From Candidatus Aenigmatarchaeota archaeon (GTDB lineage: Archaea; Aenigmatarchaeota; Aenigmatarchaeia; CG10238-14): DNA of 64,000 nt. Location of the stretch: assembly GCA_030018415.1 (NCBI GenBank), contig JASEGC010000002.1, positions 83,058 to 147,057 on the forward strand, read 5' to 3'. The notes beneath the pieces are model-generated. The model was not told where the DNA came from. It saw nothing but the letters and a program-made list of their open reading frames with translations, and searched no databases. This document shows, one piece after another, positions 63,301 to 64,000 of this stretch. Every line of letters starts with the position of its first letter. Position 1 is the stretch's first letter. Made by a program: the position numbers and the translations under genes.

Positions 63301-63607
63301 TCGTAGTCGTTGGAGGACTAACGAATAAACCGGTTATCGATCCTAATGGAATGTTGGAAATGAAATAGACCAAGATGAACAGGAAAATCAGTACCAGAAT
63401 GGTTATTTTGTAGTTTTCTATCAAAGGATCAATCAATGGGTTTTCTGTTATGACCAATAAGTTCAGGACTATGATGATGATCAAGAATGCTACTATGAAT
63501 AAGCTACTTGGAGAGTTTTCGGATGTTTCTGATCTTACCTGCGGGAAAGATAACACCGAAGATAGGAGGAATGATGAGAAGAGTATGAAAAGGCTTAGCT
63601 TTGCCAT
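60326..63607 (-). CDS. Large Thr-rich membrane-anchored surface protein
   Basis: A 1,093-residue protein from ATG 63607 (MAKLSLFILFSSFLL), chosen over an in-frame GTG at 63646 because it begins a standard hydrophobic leader and has a purine-rich site before it. The first ~100 residues contain the leader plus two membrane helices (LFIVAFLIIIIVLNLLVI and ITILVLIFLFILVYFI). A ~65-residue Thr-rich stretch follows as a spacer, then a CQKC pair and a long extracellular region rich in Asn, Tyr and Thr with many N-glycosylation-like sequons (such as NDT, NKT, NTS). The C-terminus has CINFPLPRN and CCGVKNASF. It is likely a heavily glycosylated surface protein and a candidate acceptor for the glycan genes here. 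Confidence 0.75.
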   Translation of the reverse strand: MAKLSLFILFSSFLLSSVLSFPQVRSETSENSPSSLFIVAFLIIIIVLNLLVITENPLIDPLIENYKITILVLIFLFILVYFISNIPLGSITGLFVSPPTTTTLTTTTRVGVEELTTEKTTTTVTIITTTITGTTTTIPVTTTILTTTTTVTTTTTLATTTTMPPLTITFDRNLGCQKCGQHKAPPLTDVNMTITAIVSKPVQNANLIDYYPVDWTVTNPNGGITNVFNSSYSKIEWSIDSVSSSVSRWYLIKSPQRTSPPAKYDFFSEMEGQQSGPWDVIVSEPTKELEQPYNCSDANVTCAEMTATVSYTDGSKMMINYQKPVNYYYANRWQPINSTLGSSGCTINYNYCVVKGVYEAHFKNDPTVAGTVRYFYNTSRKGEQPHKTGYVLYQPFSLNYRNDLDQIQQINKTQAVTGIPTNNEFLYPNIFGSGYNLSFIYLSDGLKERLVLKSKDILPTPESYIITGGNPTLDLDFLIDYSDTVDIYIDGQVWDKKTTKTTSNRVDFKDKTTGDVLFYLPKPYAEDLNETNVSTQPLTYQFKKTGGKLYIVLKTPYSWLNDSARVYPVTIDPRTKIEYDRTIDYYSINNTLNDYYFNATNAEQRVDDIQNYWAKNDVCIGLYFGNNWHEFCGNSFDWVWYNSTNFTTYMNLTGNAELKYAGYTVDVRVEYYLGEDYPEILGTVTLENLGNKNITDSYIKIKTHDIRVNLTYDNDTFRVNTTSFWEPWAGWQEHALNDTSLDLLYTQDDLVSRKYAVFDNETESWAELEWNDSYWKNGVRNDLDYNLSVEHHSEYNAPVDLLLLAGQFNKNDVITTNFRWADAVKQNIQDVLELYNETANEIKVAQLDSYYNGTQLNWFYENKTVELRPDGILSLESNVTLNSSIKKSYLNFMGFISKDCLDYPKVTDSVLEKCPYEDVLYELENTYNQNPVVLRSVPNEYPGFYLEPFSDCELNSSNWYMQVLLNNQSGQLKTLNGSWIPSEESRRNLLTRWGRVKLSSTFNLLEFSYTSRMEFNYTNFSGTSHCINFPLPRNTRITINVTTFSPISNFSFGIPEFIEENYTIGNSVIAKIKPYSCCGVKNASFQYAEVCSQ
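63116..63318. repeat. Low-complexity GTT/GTC-rich tract encoding Thr runs
   Basis: The plus strand shows dense gttgt/gtcgt repeats that are ACN codons on the coding strand. They encode TTTTT-type runs broken by short PV, GT, MPP and EKT units within the large surface protein. Such tracts change length easily and usually form a stiff, O-glycosylated spacer. Confidence 0.85.
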
Positions 63608-63774
63608 GGATTTCTTTCCTATGTTTATTCTGGTATTCGAAGACACTATTATTGTTTAATAATAATTATTAATAACAATGGTGATATATAAAGATAAGTC
63701 TCCCGATAATGAATTTTAAGTATCAACTATTTATCTCGAGAAAAACTATTAATTCATTAGAAGGCATGTCTATT

Positions 63775-64000
63775 ATGAAAGGGACGGTTGACATCTTTGC
63801 TGCCATAATTATAACGGTTATTTCTATAACTTTTGCCAGTACTCTCTACCTTTATTCCACAGGAGTTATCAGGGGAACGATGACAGAGAACTTCAAGCTG
63901 GTGGACATCTTCGGGAACAGGGTGATAATAAAGAACATTGGAAGGGGGGAGATAAAGGATTTGAAGTGTATGGTCGATGGAAGAGAGACAAGATGTGTGA
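63775..64000 (+). CDS. Archaeal pilin-like protein, 3' end beyond the window
   Basis: The frame begins MKGTVDIFAAIIITVISITF at ATG 63775 (an in-frame ATG at 63766 adds MSI) and continues to the edge with 75 residues visible. The K-G pair before a 20-residue hydrophobic helix ending STLYLYSTG matches class III signal sequences of archaeal type IV pilins and archaellin-like proteins, cut by a prepilin peptidase. NIGRGEIKDLKCMVDG follows, a segment found in pilin-like proteins of several archaeal groups. It is divergent from the large surface protein, with an AT box (gatatataaag) near 63682. Confidence 0.72.
   Translation, partial: MKGTVDIFAAIIITVISITFASTLYLYSTGVIRGTMTENFKLVDIFGNRVIIKNIGRGEIKDLKCMVDGRETRCV

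Noticed and set aside
1..64000. tRNA, rRNA, insertion sequences
   Set aside because: Gaps are short and I recognised no tRNA cloverleaf, rRNA or transposase motifs; without a covariance-model search, a tRNA in a gap cannot be fully excluded.

Overview
The window looks like part of an AT-rich archaeal genome, probably from an uncultivated lineage (DPANN-like or a deep euryarchaeal group; this placement is inference). Supporting signs are TATA-type AT boxes before several genes, a UbiA prenyltransferase, an AbrB/PIN (VapBC) pair, a MntA/HepT remnant, a DUF4143-type ATPase, a large Thr-rich surface protein and a class III (archaeal pilin) signal sequence at the right edge. I found no rRNA, tRNA, transposase or CRISPR array, and no stretch above 300 bases is without a gene or gene remnant.

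The striking content is radical SAM (rSAM) enzymes: 25 genes or gene remnants in 64 kb. Seventeen are MoaA/SPASM-like (1-978, 962-8351, 15062-18554, 24639-29459, 39412-40506, 56153-57373). Eight are B12-binding-type (12614-15051, 18551-23394, 33404-34786, 54662-56128, 58636-59973). Twenty of the 25 lie in the first 29.5 kb, mostly in tight minus-strand operons with overlapping ends. Every copy keeps the CxxxCxxC cluster motif although the proteins are well diverged, so the array looks functional rather than decaying. Recombination marks are visible: identical tracts shared between neighbouring paralogs, an in-frame deletion of a whole B12-binding domain, and an exact 87-bp repeat.

The other genes in the array are a GT2 glycosyltransferase, two coiled-coil proteins with methyltransferase-like parts (one with exact 29-residue repeats), and two aldo/keto reductases with ferredoxin-like tails. 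From 29.5 to 60 kb come surface-glycan and lipid genes: GT2, GT4 and GT39-like glycosyltransferases, SGNH hydrolase and carbamoyltransferase relics, a DegT aminotransferase, a Gfo/Idh/MocA oxidoreductase, alkaline-phosphatase-superfamily proteins, a glycosidase-like protein, UbiA, ATP-grasp and more rSAMs. A sulfur module (ribbon-helix-helix protein, TauE-like carrier, CysD-like enzyme) sits at 42.2-44.2 kb. The right end holds a 1,100-residue surface protein and a pilin-like protein.

My reading, which is inference, is that this is a combinatorial locus for radical-based tailoring of cell-surface sugars or lipids. Several genes are frameshifted (19.9, 29.7, 30.4, 32.5, 51.6, 52.1 and 52.4 kb). 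Four of these breaks lie in A-runs one base short, so either sequencing error in homopolymers or local decay must be considered.
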